A stretch of DNA of 64,000 nucleotides from Luteimonas sp. RC10 (lineage in GTDB: Bacteria; Pseudomonadota; Gammaproteobacteria; Xanthomonadales; Xanthomonadaceae), in the NCBI RefSeq assembly GCF_014192745.1, contig NZ_JACHYJ010000002.1:434001-498000 (forward strand). Reading direction: 5' to 3'. The notes under the pieces were generated by a model. It was not told the origin of the DNA, did not search any database, and worked only from the letters and a program-made list of their open reading frames with translations. Below are positions 35,519 to 46,752 of this stretch, one piece after another. A program made the translations under genes and the position numbers. Each line of letters starts with the position of its first letter. The first letter of the stretch is position 1.

Positions 35519-36328
35519 TTGGCTGAAATCATCGTAGTCACATCGGGCAAGGGCGGGGTCGGCAAGACCACCACCAGCGCCAGCATCGCCAGCGGGCTGG
35601 CCCGGCAGGGCAAGCGCACCGCGGTCGTCGACTTCGACGTCGGCCTGCGCAACCTCGACCTGATCATGGGCTGCGAGCGCCGCGTGGTGTACGACCTGGT
35701 CAACGTCGTCCAGGGCGAGGCCTCGCTCAAGCAGGCGCTGATCAAGGACAAGCGTTTCGACAACCTCTATGTGCTCGCCGCCTCGCAGACCCGCGACAAG
35801 GACGCGCTGACCAAGGAGGGCGTGGAGCGGGTGCTCAAGGAACTCGCAGACGACGGCTTCGACTTCGTGATCTGCGACTCGCCAGCCGGTATCGAGAAAG
35901 GCGCGTTCCTGGCGATGTACTTCGCCGACCGCGCGATCGTGGTGGTCAATCCCGAGGTCTCCTCGGTGCGCGACTCCGACCGCGTCATCGGCCTGCTGCA
36001 GTCCAAGACCCGGCGCGCCGAGTCGGGCGAGCGCGTGCAAGAACACCTGCTGCTGACCCGTTACAGCCCGGTCCGCGTGGAAAGCGGCGAGATGCTGTCG
36101 ATCGCCGACGTCGAAGAAGTGCTGGGGCTCAAGACCATCGGCGTGATCCCCGAATCGGGCGACGTGCTCAACGCGTCCAACAAGGGTGAGCCGGTGATCC
36201 TCGACGCCCAGTCGATCGCCGGCCAGGCCTACGACGATGCGGTCGCGCGACTGCTCGGCCAGGAGCGCCCGCTGCGCTTCACCACCACGGAGAAGAAGGG
36301 CTTCTTCAGCAAGCTGTTCGGAGGTTGA
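35519..36328 (+). CDS. minD: septum-site determining ATPase MinD
   Basis: Membrane-cycling ATPase that drives Min oscillation with MinC and MinE. 269 residues with deviant Walker A GKGGVGKT (10-17), SPAGIEKGA and the C-terminal amphipathic membrane-targeting helix ([11 protein letters not shown]). The only start giving the family N-terminus (M)[10 protein letters not shown] is a TTG at 35519, with a strong AGGAGA ribosome site 6 bases upstream (35507-35512); no ATG or GTG fits. Followed immediately by minE. Confidence 0.96.
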   Translation: MAEIIVVTSGKGGVGKTTTSASIASGLARQGKRTAVVDFDVGLRNLDLIMGCERRVVYDLVNVVQGEASLKQALIKDKRFDNLYVLAASQTRDKDALTKEGVERVLKELADDGFDFVICDSPAGIEKGAFLAMYFADRAIVVVNPEVSSVRDSDRVIGLLQSKTRRAESGERVQEHLLLTRYSPVRVESGEMLSIADVEEVLGLKTIGVIPESGDVLNASNKGEPVILDAQSIAGQAYDDAVARLLGQERPLRFTTTEKKGFFSKLFGG

Positions 36329-36330
36329 TG

Positions 36331-36594
36331 ATGGCCCTGTTCGATTTCCTCAAGCCCAAGAAGAACACCGCGACGATCGCCAAGGACCGCCTGCGCATCA
36401 TCGTGGCCCAGGAGCGGACCAGCCGAAACGCCCCCGACTATCTGCCGCTGCTGCAGCGCGAATTGCTCGAAGTGATCCGCAAGTACGTCAGCATCGATGT
36501 CGATGCGGTCAAGGTGGACCTGGTCAAGGACGGCGACAACGACGTGCTCGACATCTCGGTTGCCCTGCCCGACGAGCGCATCACCCCGGCCTGA
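36331..36594 (+). CDS. minE: cell division topological specificity factor MinE
   Basis: Stimulates MinD ATPase and restricts MinCD to the poles. 87 residues with the membrane-targeting N-terminus [12 protein letters not shown], the anti-MinCD helix [16 protein letters not shown] and the dimer domain ending [14 protein letters not shown] 36331 (GGAGG at 36320-36324) fits best; ATG 36328 would add one Met and overlaps the minD stop. Confidence 0.96.
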   Translation: MALFDFLKPKKNTATIAKDRLRIIVAQERTSRNAPDYLPLLQRELLEVIRKYVSIDVDAVKVDLVKDGDNDVLDISVALPDERITPA

Positions 36595-36600
36595 GCCGAC

Positions 36601-37128
36601 GTGCCCTCGCCCTCCGGCGTCTCGGCGACGTCCACCGTGTCGCCGCACACGGCTACCGCGCCCGTGCTGTGCCTGGCCGACATCGGCTTCGAGGCTCCGA
36701 GCGCCCTGTTGCAGCGCTATGGGCTGCGGCTGCATCGCATTGCCCCGGGCCTGCCGATTCCAGGCAGTTACTGGGGCGACAGCGAGGCGGGCATCATCGG
36801 CTGCGACGTGCATGCGCGTGACGACACGCCGGTACATTCGCTGCTGCACGAGGCCTGCCACCTGATCGTGCTGCCGCCCGAGCGCCGGGCAGCGGTGCAT
36901 ACCGACGCCACCGATTCGGTCGAGGAGGAGGACGCGACCTGCTATCTGCAGATCGTGCTCGCCGAGGCGCTGCCCGGCGTCGGCAGCGCCCGCCTGATGG
37001 CCGACATGGATGCCTGGGGCTATACCTTCCGACTGGGCTCGGCGCAGGCCTGGTTCGAGCGCGATGCCGAGGATGCACGCGCGTGGCTGGTCGCACGCAA
37101 GCTGTTACCGGCGCCCGTTTCCAGCTGA
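36601..37128 (+). CDS. putative HExxH metalloprotein downstream of minE
   Basis: Conserved protein of 175 residues without a known role. Zinc-peptidase motif HEACH at residues 83-87 (SLLHEACHLIVLP), with Glu-rich VEEEDATCYLQ about 22 residues later as a possible third-ligand helix. No signal peptide or membrane segment is seen, so it is probably cytoplasmic. GTG 36601 lies 6 bases after minE, on the same transcript, so a link with cell division or wall remodelling is possible but speculative. Confidence 0.75.
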   Translation: MPSPSGVSATSTVSPHTATAPVLCLADIGFEAPSALLQRYGLRLHRIAPGLPIPGSYWGDSEAGIIGCDVHARDDTPVHSLLHEACHLIVLPPERRAAVHTDATDSVEEEDATCYLQIVLAEALPGVGSARLMADMDAWGYTFRLGSAQAWFERDAEDARAWLVARKLLPAPVSS

Positions 37129-37261
37129 ATACGGGGCTGGCCGCGACGCCAGACTGCACCTTCGTTTGCGTCGGGACGCCGCCGCCGGCTGTCCGCCCTC
37201 ACTTGCGGCGCTGCAACCGGCGCACTAGCCTCCCGGTTCCTTCTGTACACCGGATGTCGCC

Positions 37262-39262
37262 GTGACCCATCGCCACGCCCTGCTCGCCCTCGCGGTCGCC
37301 GCGAGCCTGACGCTCGCCGGCTGCAACCGCTCGGCCTCGCCCGACGCCACGACGCCGGCCGCATCCACGGCGCCCGAGGGTGAGACGGCCGACCAGTTCA
37401 TCGCGCGCGTGAACGAGGAGATGCGCACGCTGATGCCCGAACTGACCGCGTCGCAGTGGCTGTCGGCCACTTACATCAACGACGACAGCCAGTTGCTGGC
37501 GGCCAAGTACAACGAGCGCTACCTGGCCCAGCTCAACAGCTGGATCGAACAATCGCGCAAGTTCGAAGGCCAGCAGATGTCGCCCGAGACCGCCCGCGCC
37601 ATCAACCTGCTCAAGCTCGGCGCTTCGATGCCGCCGCCGCGCAATCCCGAACACCTGGCCGAACTGACCAAGATCGCCTCGAAGATGGAAGGCACCTACG
37701 GCGCCGGCCAGTACTGCACCGGCGAAGGTGAGGCGCGCAGTTGCCGCCAGCTCGGCCAGCTCGAGGACGTGCTGCGCAGCAGCCGCGACTACGACGCGCA
37801 GCTCGATGCCTGGCAGGGCTGGCACACGATCGCCCAGCCGATGCGCGGCGATTACACGCGCTTCGTCGAACTGGTCAACGAAGGCGCGCGCGACCTGGGC
37901 TTCGCCGATGCCGGCGAGGCCTGGCGTTCGGGCTACGACATGCCGCCGGCCGAACTGGCCGCCGAGACCGATCGCCTGTGGGGCCAGGTCAAGCCGCTGT
38001 ACGAACAGTTGCACTGCTACGCGCGCGGGCGGCTGGAAGCGCGCTATCCCGGTCGCGGCACGGTCGAGGGCGGGCTGCTGCCGGCCCACCTGATGGGCAA
38101 CATGTGGCAGCAGGACTGGAGCAACCTCTGGGACGTGCTGCAGCCCTATCCCAACGCCGGCGACCTCGACATCACCGGCGCGTTGGAGAAGAACTACCAG
38201 GTGCTGCTCAACGAGCGCATGGTCAAGGAGAACGCGCTGATCGATTCCGACCGCCGCGCCGACATCGCCCACGCCGCGCAGACCGACAACGCCAAGCGCA
38301 TGAACGAGCGCGCGCAGGACTTCTACGTCTCGCTCGGCATGCCCAAGCTGCCCGACAGCTATTGGGCCAAGACGCAGTTCATCAAACCGCGCGACCGCGA
38401 CGTGGTCTGCCACGCCAGCGCCTGGGACATGGGCGGCAAGATCGACGGCCAGCCGGACGTGCGCACCAAGATGTGCACCAAGCCGAACGAAGAAGACTTC
38501 ACGACGATCTATCACGAGCTCGGCCACGTCTATTACTACCTCGCCTACAACGGCCGCCCGCCGCTGTTCCAAAGCGGCGCGCACGATGGCTTCCACGAGG
38601 CGATCGGCGACACGATCGTGCTGGCGATGACGCCCAAGTATCTGCAGTCGATCGGCCTGGTCGGCGAACAGCAGCAATCGCAGGCATCCCTGGTCAATTC
38701 GCAGATGCGCATGGCGCTGGCGAAGGTGTCGTTCCTGCCGTTCGGGCTGATGATCGACCGCTGGCGCTGGGGCGTGTTCGACGGTTCGATCACCCCGGAC
38801 AACTACAACGCCGCCTGGTGGTCGCTCAAGGCGCAGTACCAGGGCGTGGCACCGGCGACGCCGCGCGGCGAGGACTTCTTCGATGCCGGCGCCAAGTACC
38901 ACGTGCCGGGCAACACGCCCTACACGCGCTACTTCCTTTCGCACGTGCTGCAGTTCCAGTTCTACAAGGCGCTGTGCGATGCGTCGGGGCACACCGGTCC
39001 GCTGTACGAGTGCAGCTTCTACGGCAACAAGGCAGCCGGCGAGAAGTTCTGGGCGATGCTCGAGAAGGGCAACAGCCAGCCCTGGCAGCAGACGCTCAAG
39101 GAGCTGACCGGCGGCGAGACCATGGACGCCGCACCGGTGCTCGAGTATTTCGCGCCGTTGCAGACTTGGCTCGAGCAGCAGAACGAAGGCCGCAGTTGCG
39201 GCTGGAGCGCACCGGCCGCCGCGCAGTCCCCTGCTCCGGCCGCGGCCCCGGTCCAGGGCTGA
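37262..39262 (+). CDS. M2-family dipeptidyl carboxypeptidase (ACE-like) lipoprotein
   Basis: Bacterial homologue of angiotensin-converting enzyme, releasing C-terminal dipeptides in the periplasm. 666 residues. The signal peptide has a lipobox (LAGC, Cys21). Zinc site HELGH at 418-422 and the third ligand Glu446 (FHEAIGD), the spacing of the M2 family; other landmarks are LLPAHLMGNMWQQDW, KYHVPGNTPYTRYFLSHVLQ and KPRDRDVVCHASAWDM. The C-terminal 25 residues are Ala/Pro-rich. Starts with GTG 37262. Found in xanthomonads such as the characterised XcACE. Confidence 0.94.
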   Translation: MTHRHALLALAVAASLTLAGCNRSASPDATTPAASTAPEGETADQFIARVNEEMRTLMPELTASQWLSATYINDDSQLLAAKYNERYLAQLNSWIEQSRKFEGQQMSPETARAINLLKLGASMPPPRNPEHLAELTKIASKMEGTYGAGQYCTGEGEARSCRQLGQLEDVLRSSRDYDAQLDAWQGWHTIAQPMRGDYTRFVELVNEGARDLGFADAGEAWRSGYDMPPAELAAETDRLWGQVKPLYEQLHCYARGRLEARYPGRGTVEGGLLPAHLMGNMWQQDWSNLWDVLQPYPNAGDLDITGALEKNYQVLLNERMVKENALIDSDRRADIAHAAQTDNAKRMNERAQDFYVSLGMPKLPDSYWAKTQFIKPRDRDVVCHASAWDMGGKIDGQPDVRTKMCTKPNEEDFTTIYHELGHVYYYLAYNGRPPLFQSGAHDGFHEAIGDTIVLAMTPKYLQSIGLVGEQQQSQASLVNSQMRMALAKVSFLPFGLMIDRWRWGVFDGSITPDNYNAAWWSLKAQYQGVAPATPRGEDFFDAGAKYHVPGNTPYTRYFLSHVLQFQFYKALCDASGHTGPLYECSFYGNKAAGEKFWAMLEKGNSQPWQQTLKELTGGETMDAAPVLEYFAPLQTWLEQQNEGRSCGWSAPAAAQSPAPAAAPVQG

Positions 39263-39753
39263 GCGGCCTTGGTGGGTGTTCGCCTAGCCTGAGAAATCTT
39301 GCTTCTCCTCGCTCAATCGCGGCGCTCTTCTCCGGAGCGCGCGTCGCGCCGGCCGGGGACTGCTTCTCGCTCGGTCAGCCATCCCTGGCTGACTCGCCGC
39401 CGCGGGCCATCCATGGCCCGCTATCGCAATCCCCGACCAGCACGACGCCCTAAGGCCGAAAGCATATGACTTCTTTCAGCGGGCGACTCCCCATCTACCG
39501 AAGTCGGGTTGCAAACGTCCACGGCAGCGGACTGACGGCGGGTGACCGCGTCGAGCGCGCCAGGGAGGGCGCGCGCCCGACCAAGACAGAATGAACATGA
39601 ATGTCGTGCACGGCTTGCCGCATATCCATGCGAACGCTACGTGCGCTGCGCATCCCGGACTGCGCAGCAGCCTGACCGAGGGGCGAGCAGCTTCCGGCTG
39701 ACAGACGGCTTCCTGGCCGAAGTGGAACGCCCATCCCGCAGTCGGAGGGGCCG
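39263..39753. other. 491-base gap without a gene
   Basis: Lies between the M2 peptidase and the converging transporter. It holds two adjacent hairpins (39374-39420) and otherwise no recognisable gene. A short open frame from ATG 39467 has no ribosome site or family match, and is not called. Base composition is somewhat less GC-rich than the coding surroundings, as expected for non-coding sequence. Confidence 0.6.
39374..39420. repeat. pair of short palindromes (intergenic repeat)
   Basis: Two perfect hairpins in a row: GTCAGCCA-tccc-TGGCTGAC (39374-39393) and CGGGCCAT-cc-ATGGCCCG (39403-39420). The shared GCCATCC(A/C)TGGC cores suggest a repeated element family rather than a simple terminator. 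Position after the M2 gene would allow them to help end transcription. Confidence 0.6.
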
Positions 39754-41040
39754 CTACAACGGGTCGGTCGGCGCCATCGGCGCGGCCTCGCGCGCGGAAC
39801 CTGGGGGCGGTGCGCCACGCGCCAGCTCGGCGCGCCAGAACAGCCAGCCCAGCAGCATGAAGCCGGCCGAAGTGATGGCCAGCGCGCGTGGATGCGGGCT
39901 GACCAACGGCGAGAGCACGCCCGCGGCAACCGCGTTGAGGACCAGGCCGACGAAGGCCTGCAGCGACGATGCCGAGCCGCGCTGCCGCGGATACATGTCC
40001 AGCACGGCGAGCGTGAGGATCGGGAACACCAGCGCGATGCCGAACGAGTTGAGCATCATCGGCAGCACCGCCCACGGCACGGCCGGCTGATCGACCAGCA
40101 GGTTGTAGCCGAGATTGGCGACCATCGCCACGCCGCTGCAGGCAAAACCGATGTTCGCCAATCGCGGCCCGCTGATCCGCCCCGCCGCCCGCCCCGACAC
40201 CCAGGCGCCGAGCATCATGCCGGTGATCATCGGGATGAAGAACCAGCCGAACTGGCGCTCGTTGAGGCGCAGCACATCGATGACGAACACCGGCGTCGAG
40301 GCGATGTACAGAAACAGCGCCGAAAAATTGAACGCGCCGGCCGCGGCGATGCGCTGGAACCGGCGGTTGGCGGCGATCGCCGCATAGCCGCGCAACAACC
40401 GCGCCGGCGCCAGCGAGATCCGGGCCTCGACCGGATGGGTCTCCGGCAGTCGGCGCCAACACACCGCCAGCAGCACCAGCGAGAACGCCACCAGGAACCA
40501 GAAGATCAGCGGCCAGCGGCCCCAGCCCAGCAGCCAGCCACCGATCACCGGCGCGATCGCCGGCGCGATGCCGAAGATCATCGACACCTGGCTCATCAGC
40601 CGCTGCGCATCGTCGCCATGCAGCACGTCGCGGATCACCGCACGCCCGACGATCAGGCCCACGCCCGCCGACAGCCCCTGCAACGCACGGAACGTCAGCA
40701 ATGCGCCGAGACTGGTCGACAGCGCGCAGCCGATCGAGGCAACGACAAACACTGCAAGCCCGCCCAGGATCACCCGCCGACGCCCGAGCGCGTCCGACAG
40801 CGGCCCATGCACGACACTCATCAGCGCATAGGCGACCAGATACACCGAGATGGTCTGCTGCATCGCCGCCGCATCCGCGCCCAGGTCCGCACCGATCGCC
40901 GGAAACGCCGGGAAGATGGTGTCGATCGAGAACGGGCCGAACATCGCCAGCCCGGCAAGCAGCAGGGTCAACAGGCGGATCGGGACCTGGGGCGACGGCG
41001 ATGGCGTCACGGCCATCGCCGGACGCTCCGGCATGGGCAA
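39754..41040 (-). CDS. Bcr/CflA-family multidrug efflux MFS transporter
   Basis: Proton-driven drug exporter with 12 membrane segments, 428 residues. Bcr/CflA features are FGPFSIDTIFPAFPAIG in the first helix, motif A GPLSDALGRRRVILGG and motif C-like region GIAPAIAPVIGGWLLG. Starts: ATG 41040 or ATG 41016 (MAVTPSPSP); the shorter is equally plausible. The Pro/Ala-rich tail beyond the last helix is short. Divergent from the DUF1264 gene. Substrate unknown (members export bicyclomycin, chloramphenicol or sulfonamides). Confidence 0.92.
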   Translation of the reverse strand: MPMPERPAMAVTPSPSPQVPIRLLTLLLAGLAMFGPFSIDTIFPAFPAIGADLGADAAAMQQTISVYLVAYALMSVVHGPLSDALGRRRVILGGLAVFVVASIGCALSTSLGALLTFRALQGLSAGVGLIVGRAVIRDVLHGDDAQRLMSQVSMIFGIAPAIAPVIGGWLLGWGRWPLIFWFLVAFSLVLLAVCWRRLPETHPVEARISLAPARLLRGYAAIAANRRFQRIAAAGAFNFSALFLYIASTPVFVIDVLRLNERQFGWFFIPMITGMMLGAWVSGRAAGRISGPRLANIGFACSGVAMVANLGYNLLVDQPAVPWAVLPMMLNSFGIALVFPILTLAVLDMYPRQRGSASSLQAFVGLVLNAVAAGVLSPLVSPHPRALAITSAGFMLLGWLFWRAELARGAPPPGSAREAAPMAPTDPL

Positions 41041-41233
41041 GCGCGCATAGGAGGACGGTCACAAGAGCGGCCGCGCAGCATAGCAACGCATCCGTGACTG
41101 ACGCGCCGGACGCAGCGTTCCCTGCATGCCGATGCCTACCCTGCCCACGTACCACGCGCCCGTTGCACGGGCCCACGAGGATGGCCGCATGCTGTCCACC
41201 GCCCGTGCACGCCCGGCGCGCCACGGTGGTGCC

Positions 41234-42025
41234 ATGTCTTCTCCGTCTCGCGCCTTCGCCCCGCTGGCCCTCGCCGCCGGACTCACTGCCTGCACTGGCA
41301 ACACCCCCACCGAACCGGCGGTCGCCCCGCCCGGCGCGACCCCGACCGCCGCCACGCGCACGCTCGAAGCCGGCGCACGGGCCCTGCAAGGCACCGCGCC
41401 GCTGCGCGACATGGACATCCATATCGTCGGCTTCCACCCGATGAAGGACGACCCGTCGATGCAGATGGAGGCCCACCACTACTGCCGTCAGGTCAACGAG
41501 GATTTCGCGCAGTGCGCCCTGTTCGACGGCGACACCGTCCAGGCCAACCTCACCGGCATCGAGTACATCGTCTCCGAACGGGTGTTCGCGCAGTTGCCTG
41601 AGGACGAGCGGGCGTACTGGCATCCGCACAACGGCGAGATCCTGTCCGGCCAGTTGCTTGCCCCTGGCCTGCCGGAAGTCGCCGAGCGCGCACTCATGCG
41701 CCAGAAGATCAACAGCTACGGCAAGACCTGGCACACCTGGCATTCGCGCCACGGCACCGAGCCCGGCGATGCGCTGCCGCTCGGACCCGCCGCGCTGGCC
41801 TGGTCATTCAGCCGCGACGGCGAGGTCGATCCGGCCCTGCTGGCCGACCGCGACCGGCGGACCGGCATCGACAGCGCCCAGCGGCGCCAGGCGCGCGAGG
41901 ACCTACGTGCCCTCGCCCACCCGCAGGCCGGGGTCGATACCCTGCAGCACCATTTCCCCGACGCCACCCCGATTCCGGGGGTCCGAGACATCGCCGCGGA
42001 CCCCGCCGAGCGGGCGCAGCGCTAG
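41234..42025 (+). CDS. DUF1264 (oil body-associated protein-like) lipoprotein
   Basis: Protein of 263 residues in the DUF1264/OBAP family: DIHIVGFHPMKDDPSMQMEAHHYC, FAQCALFDGD, GIEYIVSERVFAQLPEDER and YWHPHNGEILSGQL. Plant members sit on seed oil bodies; the bacterial role is unknown. The chosen ATG 41234 starts a signal peptide with lipobox (LTAC, Cys20), so the bacterial form is secreted and lipidated. ATG 41189 or 41126 are possible earlier starts. Stop overlaps the end of the convergent small gene by 4 bases. Confidence 0.83.
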   Translation: MSSPSRAFAPLALAAGLTACTGNTPTEPAVAPPGATPTAATRTLEAGARALQGTAPLRDMDIHIVGFHPMKDDPSMQMEAHHYCRQVNEDFAQCALFDGDTVQANLTGIEYIVSERVFAQLPEDERAYWHPHNGEILSGQLLAPGLPEVAERALMRQKINSYGKTWHTWHSRHGTEPGDALPLGPAALAWSFSRDGEVDPALLADRDRRTGIDSAQRRQAREDLRALAHPQAGVDTLQHHFPDATPIPGVRDIAADPAERAQR

Positions 42026-42351
42026 AGCCGCTCGACCGCGCTGGCCCGGATCAGGACCTCGTCCTGGTCGAAGCGCGTCTCCAACGTGGCGCGGTAGGCC
42101 GCCCACCAGGCGCGGTCGAGCCGGTCGGTCATGACCTCGACCAACACCACCTCGTCGCGCTGCACCTCACCGCCCGGGTCTTCCCAGGCGCCGGCGGCCG
42201 GCGCGCGCACGAAGGCGGTGGCGCCGCCAAAGCGTGCGGTCAGCTCATCGCGAACCGCATCCAGCATCGCGCGCGGCCATGGCTGGCCATCGGCGCCGCA
42301 CAACGGCAGGAAGAGCTGGACGAGCGTGCACGGCGGCGGGGCTGCGGGCAT
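42022..42351 (-). CDS. small conserved protein of unknown function
   Basis: Protein of 109 residues, probably cytoplasmic, resembling a small conserved family I recall from Burkholderia and relatives: LVQLFLPLCGADGQPWPR, TARFGGATAFVRAPAAGAW, VVLVEVMTDRLDRAWWAAYR and VLIRASAVERL. The pattern suggests a ferredoxin-like alpha-beta fold as in antibiotic-biosynthesis monooxygenase or stress dimeric barrel proteins, but no function is known. It is divergent from gcvP and overlaps the DUF1264 end. Confidence 0.7.
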   Translation of the reverse strand: MPAAPPPCTLVQLFLPLCGADGQPWPRAMLDAVRDELTARFGGATAFVRAPAAGAWEDPGGEVQRDEVVLVEVMTDRLDRAWWAAYRATLETRFDQDEVLIRASAVERL

Positions 42352-42443
42352 GGTCGAACATCGAGCGGCAGGAAGGGCGCGAGCATCGCCGCGGGGTCAT
42401 GCAGCCGGCGTTACGATCCGCCCGGCCGGGCGCATGACCACGG

Positions 42444-42449
42444 TATAAT
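42444..42449 (+). promoter_or_regulatory. -10 element of the gcvP promoter
   Basis: Perfect TATAAT placed about 20 bases before the first glycine aptamer. No -35 of good quality is seen 17 bases upstream, suggesting an activator or a weak promoter. Confidence 0.55.
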
Positions 42450-42469
42450 CGGCGCGCTGCAACCAACCG

Positions 42470-42632
42470 GTGGGAGAAGCGGGTCCGCCCCGCTGCCGAA
42501 GGCGCAACGCCCGTAATCGCTCAGGCCCACGTACTGCCGGCGGGAAAACTCTGGAGAGACCGGTTCGATCCGGCGCCGAAGGTGCATGGGGACGCGTCAC
42601 CCCCGAACTCTCAGGCAAAAGGACAGAGGGGC
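42470..42632 (+). ncRNA. tandem glycine riboswitch
   Basis: Two successive glycine aptamers in the leader of gcvP. Aptamer I (about 42470-42538) shows the conserved GGGAGAAGC opening, CCGAAGGCGCAA core and CGCTCAGGCCCACG closing. Aptamer II (about 42549-42632) shows CTGGAGAGACCGG, CCGAAGGTGCAT and AACTCTCAGGCAAAAGGACAG. The linker between them is about 10 bases. Glycine binding normally turns expression on so excess glycine is degraded. About 90 bases separate aptamer II from the gcvP start; no obvious terminator hairpin is seen there, so control of translation is possible. Confidence 0.93.
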
Positions 42633-42720
42633 ACGAGGAAGGCCGGCGCCTTCCGTCGCCGCATGCCGTTCCGGGCGCGGCGCGGTAGCCGTCGGCCCGC
42701 CGCCCCTGCCGCCCTACCGG

Positions 42721-45660
<2,940 letters not shown>

Positions 45661-45682
45661 GTGTGGCCCTGTTGTAGAGACG

Positions 45683-45716
45683 CGATCCCGGGCGAGATGC
45701 CCGGGATCGTCGTTTT
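45683..45716 (+). terminator. intrinsic terminator of gcvP
   Basis: Perfect 11-bp stem CGATCCCGGGC / GCCCGGGATCG (45683-45693, 45699-45709) with a 5-base loop and four Ts (45713-45716), starting 22 bases after the stop. Confidence 0.85.
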
Positions 45717-45770
45717 GCCGAACCGAAGACCACCATCCCACCCGCGATCTGGCCGCGGAACATGACCTGG

Positions 45771-46037
45771 CTAGCCGGCCGCGCGCCGTCGTTTGCGCCA
45801 GGTCACGATCTGGCCGACGATCGCGGTGATCAGGATGCAGACGTTGGTGACGATGAACACCCAGTCGCCGACCAACGCGCTGTAGGTGACGAAGCCGGTC
45901 GAGGCGGCGATCTGGCCGAGGAACAACCATTTCGATACGCCGCGCGCACTGTCGTCGCGCACCTGCGTGGCGATCTGCCGTGCCAGCGTGGCCAGCAGGA
46001 TCACCGAGGCCACCCAGCCGATCAGTTCAGGACCCAT
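45771..46037 (-). CDS. SemiSWEET/PQ-loop-type small membrane protein
   Basis: Protein of 88 residues with three membrane segments (about 4-22, 36-56, 58-78) and the PQ-loop-like pattern ARQIATQVRDDSARGVSKW then FLGQIAASTGFVTYSALVGD. SemiSWEETs are half-size sugar transporters that work as dimers, but many related proteins have no known substrate. ATG 46037 overlaps the glycosyltransferase stop by 11 bases, so it is the last gene of the five-gene operon to its right. Could move a sugar or lipid product of that operon. Confidence 0.75.
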   Translation of the reverse strand: MGPELIGWVASVILLATLARQIATQVRDDSARGVSKWLFLGQIAASTGFVTYSALVGDWVFIVTNVCILITAIVGQIVTWRKRRRAAG

Positions 46038-46752
46038 GCGCCACCGGGACCGGATCGACCGGGCGCAGTTCGCCGCTGCCGAAGGCTGCGACCGACTGGA
46101 CGCGCGCCTCGAGCGCCCGCAGGTAGTCGCCAAATCCCTGCCGCGCGCGCGGGCTGCGACGTGCGCTGGTGAGCACGAGCGGCGCCGCGCGGCGCGCGAT
46201 CCGGGCACCGCAGGCCACCAGGGCGTCGACCAGCGCCACGTCCTCGTGCGCGGCCATGGGCGGAAATCCGCCGCAGCGCAAGTAGGCCTCGGCCGTCAGC
46301 CCGAGATTCGCGCCATGCACATGCAGATGGCCGTCGCGCCGCGGGTGCCCGTGATCGTGCGCATCACGAACGTCGCGTGCGTAATCGAGCCAGTCGTCGA
46401 CGGCGACCATGCCGCAGAACGCATCGCCGCCGCAGGCCAGTTGGCCCGACAGCCAGTCAGGCGGCACCACCGAGTCGGCGTCGGTACTCGCCAGCCAGCG
46501 CGCACCGGCCGCGATCGCTGCGCGCATGCCGGCGTCGCGGGCGCTGCCGACATTGCCACCGCAGACCACAAGCCCGGTCGCACCGTGCGCGGCGGCGATA
46601 TCCGCACTGCGGTCGCTGCAGCGATCCAGCGCCACCACCACGTGAACCGTTTCGCCGGCCAGCCGCGGATCGGCAGCGGCCGCGCGCACCGAGGCCAGGC
46701 ATCGGCCGAGCAAGGCTTCCTCGTTGTGGGCCGGCACGACGACGCCGATCAT
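46027..46752 (-). CDS. family 2 glycosyltransferase
   Basis: GT-A fold glycosyltransferase of 241 residues: start MIGVVVPAHNEEALLGRCL, metal-binding TDADSVVPPDW, acceptor-side GANLGLTAEAYLRCGGFP and MAAHEDVALVDALV. No membrane segment, so it is likely a peripheral cytoplasmic enzyme. ATG 46752 overlaps the methyltransferase stop (ATGA). Donor and acceptor unknown. Similar GTs occur with PIG-L deacetylases and NodS-like methyltransferases in other proteobacteria. Confidence 0.87.
   Translation of the reverse strand: MIGVVVPAHNEEALLGRCLASVRAAAADPRLAGETVHVVVALDRCSDRSADIAAAHGATGLVVCGGNVGSARDAGMRAAIAAGARWLASTDADSVVPPDWLSGQLACGGDAFCGMVAVDDWLDYARDVRDAHDHGHPRRDGHLHVHGANLGLTAEAYLRCGGFPPMAAHEDVALVDALVACGARIARRAAPLVLTSARRSPRARQGFGDYLRALEARVQSVAAFGSGELRPVDPVPVAHGS

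Noticed and set aside
39467-39595. Small open frame of 42 codons in the gap after the M2 peptidase
   Set aside because: No ribosome site, no recognisable product, Arg/Gly-rich translation.
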